From contig WFMQ01000149.1 in NCBI GenBank assembly GCA_015488995.1, positions 1-40,372 on the forward strand: a DNA stretch of 40,372 nt. Reading direction: 5' to 3'. The first letter of the stretch is position 1. The number at the start of each line of letters is the position of its first letter. Source of the DNA: Nitratifractor sp. (GTDB taxonomy: Bacteria > Campylobacterota > Campylobacteria > Campylobacterales > Sulfurovaceae). The notes under the pieces are model-generated. The model made no database searches, was not told the DNA's origin, and saw nothing but the letters and a program-made list of their open reading frames with translations. Positions 1 to 7,845 of the stretch are shown piece by piece. Both the position numbers and the translations under genes were made by a program.

Positions 1-319
1 CTTTTTCCCCTTCGATCAAGACCAGTACCTTGGCATCGAAGAGATAGCGTTCGGCGAGCGGTTGGATTTCGATGGCTTCTTCTTGCTGGCAGACGATGTA
101 GTCTGCGCCAAGAGCATTGGCGATCAGTGCATTGCGAACTTCATTGACCGTGACGGCAAAGCGGAGACCGTTTTCTTGGCAGTGGTGTGCCAGATTGATC
201 GCTTCGGTCAGGGGCTCTATCAATATGATCTCTCCATCGAGTACTCGCGAAAAATCTTCGAGTGAAAACACTTTTCTGAATGAGGGTGATGGCACCCAGG
301 GGTGTCCGAATATCAGCAT
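1..319 (-). CDS. Conserved hypothetical protein, partial (C-terminus beyond the window)
   Basis: An open frame runs on the minus strand from ATG at 319 to the window edge, giving about 106 residues that start MLIFGHPWVPSPSF. The start is set by a strong ribosome site, AGGAGG, seven bases upstream. The visible part has no obvious signal peptide or membrane segment. It alternates short hydrophobic strands and helices, including residues LRFAVTVNEVRNALIANALG and DYIVCQQEEA, which suggests a small alpha/beta fold. From memory it resembles a short protein of unknown function widespread in Campylobacter and relatives; I cannot confirm that here. It is the last visible gene of the ribA-rsmG cluster, 10 bases after the 72-aa gene. 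No function is assigned. Confidence 0.7.
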   Translation of the reverse strand, partial: MLIFGHPWVPSPSFRKVFSLEDFSRVLDGEIILIEPLTEAINLAHHCQENGLRFAVTVNEVRNALIANALGADYIVCQQEEAIEIQPLAERYLFDAKVLVLIEGEK

Positions 320-329
320 GCTATTCCTC

Positions 330-548
330 CTAATTTGGTACACATTCTTTGGAGCAGTAGTGTTTGCCCTTGCGCGTGATGGCCTCGTCGATGGTGACGT
401 ATGTTCCACAGGTTTCACACTCGACCAAGGTATCTCCAGACGGATCATCTTCTACGGTTTTCTCTCCGTCAAGCATCGGGACTTTGCCGCCCAACGCACG
501 GTACACTGCGACTGCGATCACGCCAAAAAGGATCAATTTTAACCACAT
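330..548 (-). CDS. Small membrane-anchored zinc-ribbon-like protein (PP0621-like)
   Basis: This 72-residue protein starts with one hydrophobic segment (about residues 3-18, WLKLILFGVIAVAVYRAL), which probably anchors it in the inner membrane. A short soluble tail carries four cysteines arranged as CETC and CSKEC, as expected for a small zinc ribbon. The layout matches the PP0621 family of uncharacterised bacterial proteins, an assignment made by pattern only. The ATG lies four bases after the rsmG stop, so the two are probably co-transcribed and translationally coupled; the ribosome site is weak. Metal binding is inferred from the cysteine spacing. The role is unknown. Confidence 0.75.
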   Translation of the reverse strand: MWLKLILFGVIAVAVYRALGGKVPMLDGEKTVEDDPSGDTLVECETCGTYVTIDEAITRKGKHYCSKECVPN

Positions 549-552
549 AACT

Positions 553-1143
553 CTACTTTATCCATAAAAAATTGCGTTTGTTCCATTGAACTATAGCACA
601 GTTTGGGCGTTTCGTCAATGCCGCCACCTCTTCTTCGACACGGCTCCCTTTGTAAAAAAGGTACTGTGTCGCGGGATCACTCACATGCCGTGTCAATGCA
701 AGCAGCAGCTTGGTGTCGGTCACGGCACGCGATGTGATGAGGGCAAACGGAGTGTGACGGAGGTGCTCCACCCGTTTGCGCTCCACGGTGACCTGTGTCA
801 GTCCCATCTCCATCGCTGCGTACTTCAAAAACGCCGCCCGCTTCCCGAGAGGTTCGGCGAGGACAATGGGGATCTCTGACCACACCGCCGCCAGTACCAA
901 CCCGGGAAATCCCGCTCCTGTCCCCACATCGAGCAGACTCGTTGGTCGATCGAGGAAGGTGAGCGGATAGAGTGAATCGACGATGTTGGCATCAATTGCC
1001 TCGCGGGTTTTGGCTCCGGTGAGGTTGTGGGTCTGGTTCCATTCATAGAGGAGATCGGCGAAGGTGGCGAGGCGGGACAAGGCGGCGTCGGAGACGGTGA
1101 TGTCGGCTTGCGTGAACGCGGTACGTAATTTTTCAGTGTTCAT
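553..1143 (-). CDS. rsmG: 16S rRNA (guanine-527-N7)-methyltransferase RsmG
   Basis: This 196-residue protein has the RsmG/GidB layout: a helical N-terminus followed by an S-adenosylmethionine-binding Rossmann fold with motif I LLDVGTGAGFPGLVLA at about residues 89-104. The conserved stretch WNQTHNLTG near residue 35 supports the family. RsmG methylates N7 of G527 in the 530 loop of 16S rRNA, using SAM, in the cytoplasm; its loss is known to give low-level streptomycin resistance. It is slightly shorter than E. coli RsmG (207 aa). It follows ribA by 14 bases. The start codon lies within a 14-bp tandem duplication that leaves no recognisable Shine-Dalgarno sequence, so translation may depend on coupling to ribA. 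Confidence 0.95.
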   Translation of the reverse strand: MNTEKLRTAFTQADITVSDAALSRLATFADLLYEWNQTHNLTGAKTREAIDANIVDSLYPLTFLDRPTSLLDVGTGAGFPGLVLAAVWSEIPIVLAEPLGKRAAFLKYAAMEMGLTQVTVERKRVEHLRHTPFALITSRAVTDTKLLLALTRHVSDPATQYLFYKGSRVEEEVAALTKRPNCAIVQWNKRNFLWIK

Positions 1144-1156
1144 TTTTCAGTGTTCA
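1129..1156 (-). repeat. 14-bp tandem duplication spanning the rsmG start codon
   Basis: The unit TGAACACTGAAAAA (minus strand) occurs twice, perfectly and back to back, at 1143-1156 and 1129-1142. The rsmG ATG straddles the junction. The upstream copy together with the preceding G reads GTG AAC ACT GAA AAA TGA, a five-codon micro-ORF whose stop overlaps the rsmG ATG. Confidence 0.9.
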
Positions 1157-1157
1157 C

Positions 1158-1724
1158 TTACAATAAGTGCCCCATCTGCTCTTTTTTCACCCGCAGATAA
1201 TCGACATTGTACGGATTCGCTTCGATCTGCAACGGTACCCGCTCGACGATCTCGACGTCAGCGAGGGATTCGATCTTTTTTGGGTTGTTGGTCAGCAGGC
1301 GCAGGTGGCTGATCCCGAAGTGAGCGAGGATGAACTCCACCACCTCATACGTCCGTTCATCGGCGGCAAATCCCAGCTGGTGATTGGCGGCGACCGTATC
1401 CAGACCCTGATCTTGGAGTGCATAGGCGTTGACTTTGTTGAGCAAGCCGATGTTGCGCCCCTCTTGGCGGTGGTAAATCACCATCCCCCCCTCGGCCGCG
1501 ATCCGATCCAGTGCAGCATCGAGTTGTTCCCCGCAGTCGCACTTGAGCGAGCCAAGCGCATCGCCGGTGAGACACTCGGAGTGGATACGTACAAGGGGTA
1601 CTTCGGGGAGAGGATCGGTAAAAATCGCGAGGTGCTCACGCTCCCCCTCCTTGAAGGCTTGGATCTTGAAGGTACCGTGACGGGTCGGCAAAGTGGCAAT
1701 GGTGGAGAGGGTGATGTTTTTCAT
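1158..1724 (-). CDS. ribA: GTP cyclohydrolase II
   Basis: This 188-residue stand-alone RibA converts GTP to 2,5-diamino-6-ribosylamino-4-pyrimidinone phosphate, formate and pyrophosphate, the first step of riboflavin synthesis, in the cytoplasm. The zinc ligands are visible as C51, C62 and C64 in HSECLTGD...[11 protein letters not shown]. The catalytic and GTP-binding stretch [11 protein letters not shown] follows at about residues 84-94, and LLTNNPKK near residue 142 is also typical. Length and start agree with E. coli RibA, and no RibB domain is fused. It is the first gene of the minus-strand cluster and diverges from hemB across 90 bp. A TATAAT box ends six bases before the ATG and there is no Shine-Dalgarno sequence, so the mRNA may be leaderless. 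Confidence 0.96.
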   Translation of the reverse strand: MKNITLSTIATLPTRHGTFKIQAFKEGEREHLAIFTDPLPEVPLVRIHSECLTGDALGSLKCDCGEQLDAALDRIAAEGGMVIYHRQEGRNIGLLNKVNAYALQDQGLDTVAANHQLGFAADERTYEVVEFILAHFGISHLRLLTNNPKKIESLADVEIVERVPLQIEANPYNVDYLRVKKEQMGHLL

Positions 1725-1730
1725 GTCGGA

Positions 1731-1736
1731 ATTATA
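1731..1736 (-). promoter_or_regulatory. Predicted -10 box for ribA (possible leaderless promoter)
   Basis: A perfect TATAAT on the minus strand, followed by TTCCGAC and then the ribA ATG at 1724. A start site 6-7 bases downstream would fall on the ATG itself. The upstream sequence is AT-rich, as usual for Campylobacterota sigma-70 promoters, with no clear -35 box. Confidence 0.5.
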
Positions 1737-1760
1737 TCGAAAGTAGATAATTTAATTATG

Positions 1761-1784
1761 CTTAAGTATTTTTTGGAGTAGAAT
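1761..1784 (+). promoter_or_regulatory. Predicted sigma-70 promoter for hemB
   Basis: CTTAAGTATTTTTT is followed by TAGAAT at 1779-1784. This fits the Campylobacter-type arrangement of an AAGT plus T-rich stretch and a near-consensus -10. It lies about 30 bases before the hemB ATG. Confidence 0.5.
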
Positions 1785-1814
1785 GGCACCAAGATTATCC
1801 CAAAGGAACTCCCC

Positions 1815-2779
1815 ATGTTTACCCGTTTTCGACGACGACGCATCCATCCGATCATGCGCAACCTCGTAGAAGAGACGCGTCTGAGCACCGATGACTTCAT
1901 CTACCCGCTGTTTGTCCGCAGCGGTAGCGGTATCCGCGATGAGGTGGGCTCCATGCCCGGTGTCTACCAGATGAGCATCGATGAGGCGGTGCGCGAGTGT
2001 GATACCCTGAAATCACTCGGGCTCTATGCCATCATCCTCTTTGGGATCCCCGACACCAAAGACTCGGTCGGGAGCGAAGCGATGTGCGAGCACGGCATCA
2101 TCGCCGAAGCGGTGCGTGCGATCAAGGCGGAGCACCCCGATATGTTTGTCATCACCGATCTGTGCTTCTGCGAATACACCGATCACGGCCACTGCGGCGT
2201 CCTCGATCCGGTGTTGGAGACGGTGGACAATGACATCACCCTCGACAACCTCGCCAAACAGGCCATCGTCCATGCCAAATCGGGGGTCGATATGATCGCG
2301 CCGAGTGGGATGATGGATGGGATGATCCAGGCGATTCGTCGGGGGCTGGACGCGGCTGGGTATGTCAACACCCCCATCATGAGCTACTCGACCAAATTTG
2401 CCTCAGCGTATTATGGTCCCTTCCGTGACGTGGCGGAGTCGGCACCGAGTTTCGGAGACCGTCGCAGCTATCAGATGAACCCCGCCAACCGCCGCGAAGC
2501 GATCGCCGAGAGTGTCACCGATGAGGCGGAGGGAGCCGACATCCTCATGGTCAAGCCCGCCTTGGCGTACATGGACATCATCCGCGATGTTCGGGAGCAT
2601 ACGACGCTTCCGTTGGCAGTGTACAATGTCTCGGGTGAATACTCCATGCTCAAGATGGCCGCTCGCGCCGGCGTGATCGATTATGAGCGGGTGATGATGG
2701 AGACGCTGCTGGGTTTCAAGCGTGCCGGTGCCGACATCATCATCACCTACCATGCCAAAGAAGCCGCCACCTTGCTTCA

Positions 2780-2792
<13 letters not shown>
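1815..2792 (+). CDS. hemB: Delta-aminolevulinic acid dehydratase (porphobilinogen synthase)
   Basis: HemB condenses two molecules of 5-aminolevulinate to porphobilinogen in tetrapyrrole synthesis. The 325-residue product has the usual length. The catalytic zinc cysteines are C117, C119 and C127 in [14 protein letters not shown]. The two substrate-binding lysines are K194 in [13 protein letters not shown] and K247 in [17 protein letters not shown] lies ahead of the ATG. The gene is first in a plus-strand run with gdhA, argF and hemN. Its own promoter is predicted at 1761-1784, and a pair of hairpins with a T-run follows the stop, so it may be transcribed partly on its own. hemN, acting later in heme synthesis, lies 2.6 kb downstream. 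Confidence 0.97.
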
Positions 2793-4220
<1,428 letters not shown>

Positions 4221-4238
4221 GTCATAATTTTTTTATGG

Positions 4239-4244
4239 TAAAAT
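4239..4244 (+). promoter_or_regulatory. Predicted -10 box for argF
   Basis: TAAAAT preceded by a run of T (4228-4234), in the gap after gdhA. The resulting leader would be about 45 bases and would contain the hairpin at 4261-4279. Confidence 0.45.
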
Positions 4245-4260
4245 ACACTCTTTGATTTTC

Positions 4261-4279
4261 CCGCACGGACTGCGTGCGG
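4261..4279 (+). other. Perfect hairpin in the argF leader
   Basis: CCGCACG (4261-4267) pairs with CGTGCGG (4273-4279) around a five-base loop. It ends one base before the purine-rich AAGAGAGG ribosome site of argF. There is no T-run, so it is not an ordinary intrinsic terminator; it could affect translation or mark a protein-binding site. Confidence 0.6.
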
Positions 4280-4294
4280 AAAGAGAGGCACTCC

Positions 4295-5227
4295 ATGCGA
4301 CATTTTTTGACCCTTCGGGATTTTACCGCCGATGAGCTGCTTGAGATGATCGAGTTGGCACGTACCATCAAGGCTCAGACGAAACGACACGAATACATCC
4401 CCTACCTCGAACACCAAACCCTCGGAATGATCTTTGAGAAGAGCTCGACCCGGACGCGGGTGAGCTTCGAGACGGGGATTTACCAGCTCGGTGGGGTGGG
4501 ACTCTTCCTCTCATCCAGCGACCTCCAGCTCGGACGCGGCGAACCACTCAAAGATACCGCACGGGTCATCAGTCGCATGCTCGATATGGTGATGATCCGC
4601 ACCTACAAACAATCCGACCTCGAAGAATTTGCCCGTTACTCCCGCGTCCCAGTCATCAACGGTTTGACCGACAGCTACCATCCGGTACAGCTGATGACCG
4701 ACTACCTGACGATGCTGGAGTACGGCAAAGGAGATGCTCCCGTCTGTGCGTACATCGGAGACGGGAACAACATGGCGCACAGCTGGCTCTACCTGGCCGC
4801 CATCCTCGGCTTTGAATTGCGCATCGCAACGCCCGAAGCCTACCCGTGTGACCCCGCCATCGTCGCTGAAGCCAAAGCACTTGCCAAGAAGAGCGGTGCC
4901 AAACTCCTCTTTGGGGACGATCCAGTCGTCGCCGTATCTGGCTGCGATGTCGTCACCACCGACACCTGGGTGAGCATGGGGCAGGAGGAGGAAAAAGCCC
5001 AACGTGTTAAAGACTTTGAAGGGTATCAAGTCAACGAATCCCTCATGGCACACGCCAAAGACGACGCGATCTTCCTCCACTGCCTCCCGGCGTATCGGGG
5101 TTACGAAGTGAGTGAAGAGACGTTTGAGAAGCATGCCGATGTGATCTTCACCGAAGCCGAAAACCGCCTCCATGCCCAGAAGGGGATCATGGTCTGGTTG
5201 GATCAGCAGCGCAATATTGGTGAATAG
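4295..5227 (+). CDS. argF: Ornithine carbamoyltransferase
   Basis: ArgF transfers the carbamoyl group of carbamoyl phosphate to ornithine, giving citrulline for arginine synthesis, in the cytoplasm. The 310-residue product starts at ATG 4295, seven bases after AAGAGAGG; an upstream in-frame GTG at 4274 falls inside the leader hairpin and is unlikely. The family motifs are present: SSTRTR at 50-55 (carbamoyl phosphate), HPVQ at 129-132, DTWVSMG at 223-229 (ornithine loop) and HCLP at 262-265. Length is normal. A clear terminator follows the stop. No other arginine gene is in the window. Confidence 0.97.
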   Translation: MRHFLTLRDFTADELLEMIELARTIKAQTKRHEYIPYLEHQTLGMIFEKSSTRTRVSFETGIYQLGGVGLFLSSSDLQLGRGEPLKDTARVISRMLDMVMIRTYKQSDLEEFARYSRVPVINGLTDSYHPVQLMTDYLTMLEYGKGDAPVCAYIGDGNNMAHSWLYLAAILGFELRIATPEAYPCDPAIVAEAKALAKKSGAKLLFGDDPVVAVSGCDVVTTDTWVSMGQEEEKAQRVKDFEGYQVNESLMAHAKDDAIFLHCLPAYRGYEVSEETFEKHADVIFTEAENRLHAQKGIMVWLDQQRNIGE

Positions 5228-5249
5228 ATAATAGCGAACAGTTCAGGTG

Positions 5250-5272
5250 GTTTCCCTGCGGGAAACTTTTCA
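5250..5272 (+). terminator. Intrinsic terminator after argF
   Basis: GTTTCCC (5250-5256) pairs perfectly with GGGAAAC (5260-5266) around a three-base loop and is followed by TTTT and an AT-rich stretch. It lies 22 bases after the argF stop. Confidence 0.75.
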
Positions 5273-5343
5273 TTTAATATTAGAAAAGGAGAGCGATAGT
5301 GATTTTGAATAGACACTAGTAGCTTTGGCACAAAGCATCCGCT

Positions 5344-5371
5344 ACTATTCACTATTCACTATTCACTATTC
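5344..5371. repeat. Heptanucleotide tandem repeat ahead of hemN
   Basis: Four perfect copies of ACTATTC (GAATAGT on the other strand). The first 14 bases, with GCT before them, also form a broken inverted repeat with GAATAGACACTAGTAGC at about 5309-5325, so the repeat can fold with its upstream flank. It resembles the heptamer arrays known as STRR in cyanobacteria. Confidence 0.9.
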
Positions 5372-5376
5372 ACTCT

Positions 5377-5393
5377 CAAAAGGAATCCTTTTG
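5377..5393 (+). promoter_or_regulatory. Palindrome covering the hemN ribosome site and start codon
   Basis: CAAAAGGA (5377-5384) and TCCTTTTG (5386-5393) are exact reverse complements around one base. The left arm is the Shine-Dalgarno (AAAAGGA) and the right arm ends in the TTG start. In RNA this allows a six-pair stem with a five-base loop that would mask initiation; in DNA it could be an operator. Confidence 0.6.
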
Positions 5394-6758
5394 AGTACGA
5401 TAGATCTCGAAAAATTCAGCCGCTACTCCAGACCCGGCCCCCGCTACACCAGTTACCCCACGGCATTGGAATTCAGTGAAGCGTTTGACTACGATGCGTA
5501 TCTGAAATACCTTGAGGCGGGCACCGATGCCCTCTCGATCTACATCCACCTCCCCTTTTGTCGGAGTGCCTGCTATTTTTGTGGCTGCAACGTCGTCTAC
5601 ACGTCCAAAGAAGATAAGCTCAGTCGCTACGTCGAGTATCTCAAAAAAGAGATCGACATTCTCTCGGAGCATTTGGATACCCGGCGGGAAGTGATCCAGT
5701 TCCATTTTGGGGGCGGAACCCCCACCTATTATCAGGCGTTTGAACTCGATGAGATCATCACCTACGTCAAGCAAGCTTTTCCCAACTGGCGTGCCGATGC
5801 CGAGATCAGCGTCGAGATCGATCCGCGCTATTTCAACGAAGAGCAAATGCAAGTCTTTCACAAGCACGGATTTACCCGTATCAGCTTCGGGGTGCAGGAT
5901 TTTGACCCCAAAGTCCAAGAGACCATCCACCGCATCCAGCCCTACGACGAGACCAAGGCTGCCGTCGATCTGGCACGCCGCTACGGGATCGAGAGCATCA
6001 ACATGGATCTGATCTACGGCTTGCCGTACCAGACGTTTGAGAGTTTCAAATCGACGCTGGAATTGGCACGTACCATCGACCCCGACCGTCTCGCGGTCTT
6101 CAACTACGCCCATGTGCCGTGGATGAAGAAAACCATGCGTAAATTTGACGAGACGACCATTCCCAGCCCCGATGTCAAGCTCCGTATTTTCCAGCACACC
6201 ATCGACTACCTCACCGGTCAGGGCTACAAGATGGTCGGTATGGATCACTTCGCCAAGCCTGAGGATGAGCTCTTCGCCGCCATCGCCAAAGGGGAGCTCC
6301 ACCGCAACTTCCAAGGCTACACCACCAAAGGGGGTGCCAACCTCATCGGGATCGGTCTGACGAGTATCGGCGAGGGAGAGCGCTACTACGCCCAAAATAC
6401 CAAAGAGATGAAAGCCTACGAAGCGGCCATCGATGCCGGACGGCTCCCGTTTGAGCGTGGAGTCGATCTGACGGAGGACGATGTCATCCGCAAAGCGGTC
6501 ATCATGGAACTCATGGCCAACTTCGCCATCGACATCTCCCGCGTCGAAGCCGAGCACAACATCGTCTTTGCCGACTATTTCGCCGATGCGCTGGAGGCAC
6601 TCAAAGAGTTTGAAGAGGCCGACCTACTGACGATGGATGCGGACAAAATCCACGTCGGCCCCACCGGCACTCTGCTCATACGCAACATTGCCATGCCGTT
6701 TGATGCCTACATGAAAAAGTATACCGGGAGCAAGAAGAGCTTCTCCAAGACGGTCTAA
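5391..6758 (+). CDS. hemN: Oxygen-independent coproporphyrinogen III dehydrogenase
   Basis: HemN is a radical-SAM enzyme that oxidatively decarboxylates coproporphyrinogen III to protoporphyrinogen IX without oxygen. The start chosen is TTG at 5391, preceded by AAAAGGA, giving 455 residues, a normal length. The frame is open upstream to 5325, but that stretch translates the heptamer repeat. The radical-SAM cysteines are C57, C61 and C64 in CRSACYFCGCN, with the extra C66 typical of HemN. HFGGGTPTYY follows, and the N-terminal PGPRYTSYPTALEF closely matches E. coli HemN. Together with hemB it indicates heme synthesis that works at low oxygen. Confidence 0.96.
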   Translation: MSTIDLEKFSRYSRPGPRYTSYPTALEFSEAFDYDAYLKYLEAGTDALSIYIHLPFCRSACYFCGCNVVYTSKEDKLSRYVEYLKKEIDILSEHLDTRREVIQFHFGGGTPTYYQAFELDEIITYVKQAFPNWRADAEISVEIDPRYFNEEQMQVFHKHGFTRISFGVQDFDPKVQETIHRIQPYDETKAAVDLARRYGIESINMDLIYGLPYQTFESFKSTLELARTIDPDRLAVFNYAHVPWMKKTMRKFDETTIPSPDVKLRIFQHTIDYLTGQGYKMVGMDHFAKPEDELFAAIAKGELHRNFQGYTTKGGANLIGIGLTSIGEGERYYAQNTKEMKAYEAAIDAGRLPFERGVDLTEDDVIRKAVIMELMANFAIDISRVEAEHNIVFADYFADALEALKEFEEADLLTMDADKIHVGPTGTLLIRNIAMPFDAYMKKYTGSKKSFSKTV

Positions 6759-7002
6759 GCCCCAATCCGCCAATGAACCGTGCACATCCTCTTCCATAGG
6801 TCTCGCATGTACAAACATCGCCGAGCCTATCGGTGCAGGTTGGATTGCACACACATCCCACGATCACGCGCATCATAAATATCCCACTTTTTGGAAGGGT
6901 TGACATTACCATTGTCATGGTATCAGAATGGATGATCTCATTGGAAGATTCGATGGTGTGGAGGATTATGTTGTTTAAAGCAGGATGTACCACTAATGGT
7001 AC
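6759..7002. other. Intergenic stretch between hemN and tRNA-Arg
   Basis: These 244 bases contain no supported gene. Open frames here on both strands lack ribosome sites and recognisable protein character. The only structure seen is a six-base inverted repeat, TACCAT/ATGGTA, at 6907-6922. No terminator for hemN or for the tRNA was found. Confidence 0.5.
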
Positions 7003-7079
7003 TGGTACACTCTACAGGATTCGAACCTGTGACCTTCGGTACCGCAAACCGATGCTCTATCCAGCTGAGCTAAGAGTGC
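7003..7079 (-). tRNA. tRNA-Arg, anticodon GCG
   Basis: This 77-base cloverleaf lies on the minus strand. The acceptor arm GCACTCT/AGAGTGT has a G-U pair at 1-72, followed by A73 and an encoded CCA. The D stem is GCTC/GAGC, and the D loop carries A20, an arginine identity base. The anticodon stem TCGGT/ACCGA encloses loop TTGCGGT, so the anticodon is GCG with C35. The T arm is ACAGG-TTCGAAT-CCTGT. It would read CGC and CGU. Most bacteria read these codons with an ACG anticodon modified to inosine, so G34 here is notable. Confidence 0.93.
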
Positions 7080-7098
7080 ACATCAAATGTGGAGTGGC

Positions 7099-7104
7099 AT
7101 TATA
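7099..7104 (-). promoter_or_regulatory. Predicted -10 box for tRNA-Arg
   Basis: A perfect TATAAT on the minus strand, 19 bases upstream of the mature tRNA 5' end, with TTAAGA about 20 bases further up. It lies just beyond the end of the glycosylase gene. Confidence 0.55.
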
Positions 7105-7116
7105 GCCAAACGTTTC

Positions 7117-7845
7117 TTAATGTTTCTTAAGAAGTTCCATCGGTTTGAAAAGCGTGTGTGCATCCGGATTGGTGACAAACGTAGTGTTGTAGGGGTGTTC
7201 CAAGGCGATCTTCTCCAGGCCGCTTGCGGCATGGAGTTTTTCAATCGCCCTGGCGTGGGCACCAAAGAGGATCAATGTGGGATCATAGGCGGCTATCTCC
7301 ATCAAGAATACCTCGACAAATCCTGCCCAAGCCTTGATGTGCTTTTTGGAATCCGCCTTGGTGGTGAAGAGGAGTGCGGTGTTGAGCAGCAAAACGCCGT
7401 TGCGTTCAAAATTGTGCCGTAGGGCATCCATGCTGTCAATCATATTATCCTTCTTTAGTGCCGCGATGGCCGGCTGGGAGGTGTCCCGCTGATCGAGCTG
7501 CCCATCGGCAACGAGAGCCATCTTGACAAAATTACGTAAGCTGGTCGCACGATTGATCCGGCGATCCAAACCCGTCGGACTGAATATCCGCTCGACGCGC
7601 CCATCGATAAACGCATACCCAATGGCACTCTCTGGTCGGGGATAGGGATCTTGACCGAAGAGGATGTAGCGTACCTCGTCTGGATTGAGGGTCGAAAAGG
7701 GAGCCAGGAGGCGTTCGGGTGCTGGGATATACCCCTCCCCCGCTACTACAAACTCACGATACGCTGTATCGAGTGTTTGCAATGCGGGGATGAGGATCGG
7801 GTACCATGCTGACCGCACGCCGTTGCGTGCCAACAGCCTCTCCAC
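7117..7845 (-). CDS. Divergent uracil-DNA glycosylase family protein
   Basis: This 242-residue protein matches the family 1 uracil-DNA glycosylase scheme, which removes uracil from DNA in base-excision repair. The water-activating loop is GQDPYPR (64-70), where D66 and Y68 correspond to the E. coli pair D64/Y66, but the next residue is proline instead of histidine. VLLLN with N155 matches the uracil-binding asparagine. H217 aligns with the catalytic histidine, but the usual HPSPLS loop reads HPYNTT. It therefore keeps the core residues with altered loops, and may be a specialised relative. The GTG start overlaps the prenyltransferase stop (TAGTG), so the two are translationally coupled. Confidence 0.8.
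   Translation of the reverse strand: MERLLARNGVRSAWYPILIPALQTLDTAYREFVVAGEGYIPAPERLLAPFSTLNPDEVRYILFGQDPYPRPESAIGYAFIDGRVERIFSPTGLDRRINRATSLRNFVKMALVADGQLDQRDTSQPAIAALKKDNMIDSMDALRHNFERNGVLLLNTALLFTTKADSKKHIKAWAGFVEVFLMEIAAYDPTLILFGAHARAIEKLHAASGLEKIALEHPYNTTFVTNPDAHTLFKPMELLKKH

Noticed and set aside
1724-1815. FMN riboswitch upstream of ribA
   Set aside because: The divergent gap is 90 bp and AT-rich, with no room for or sign of the conserved riboswitch helices.
5325-5390. N-terminal extension of hemN
   Set aside because: It translates the heptamer repeat and its flank; TTG 5391 has a ribosome site and matches the family start.
5376-6557. 393-codon open frame on the minus strand
   Set aside because: Antisense to hemN, which is clearly coding.
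6907-6922. TACCAT/ATGGTA inverted repeat after hemN
   Set aside because: Only six pairs without T-run or known context; too weak to interpret.
6833-7105. Plus-strand open frame containing RIRTCDLRYRKPMLYPAEL
   Set aside because: This is the familiar false translation of the strand opposite a tRNA gene; the minus strand folds as tRNA-Arg.
7110-7130. Direct repeat TTAAGAAAC x2 at the end of the glycosylase gene
   Set aside because: Only two nine-base copies, partly coding; may be chance in an AT-rich promoter region.
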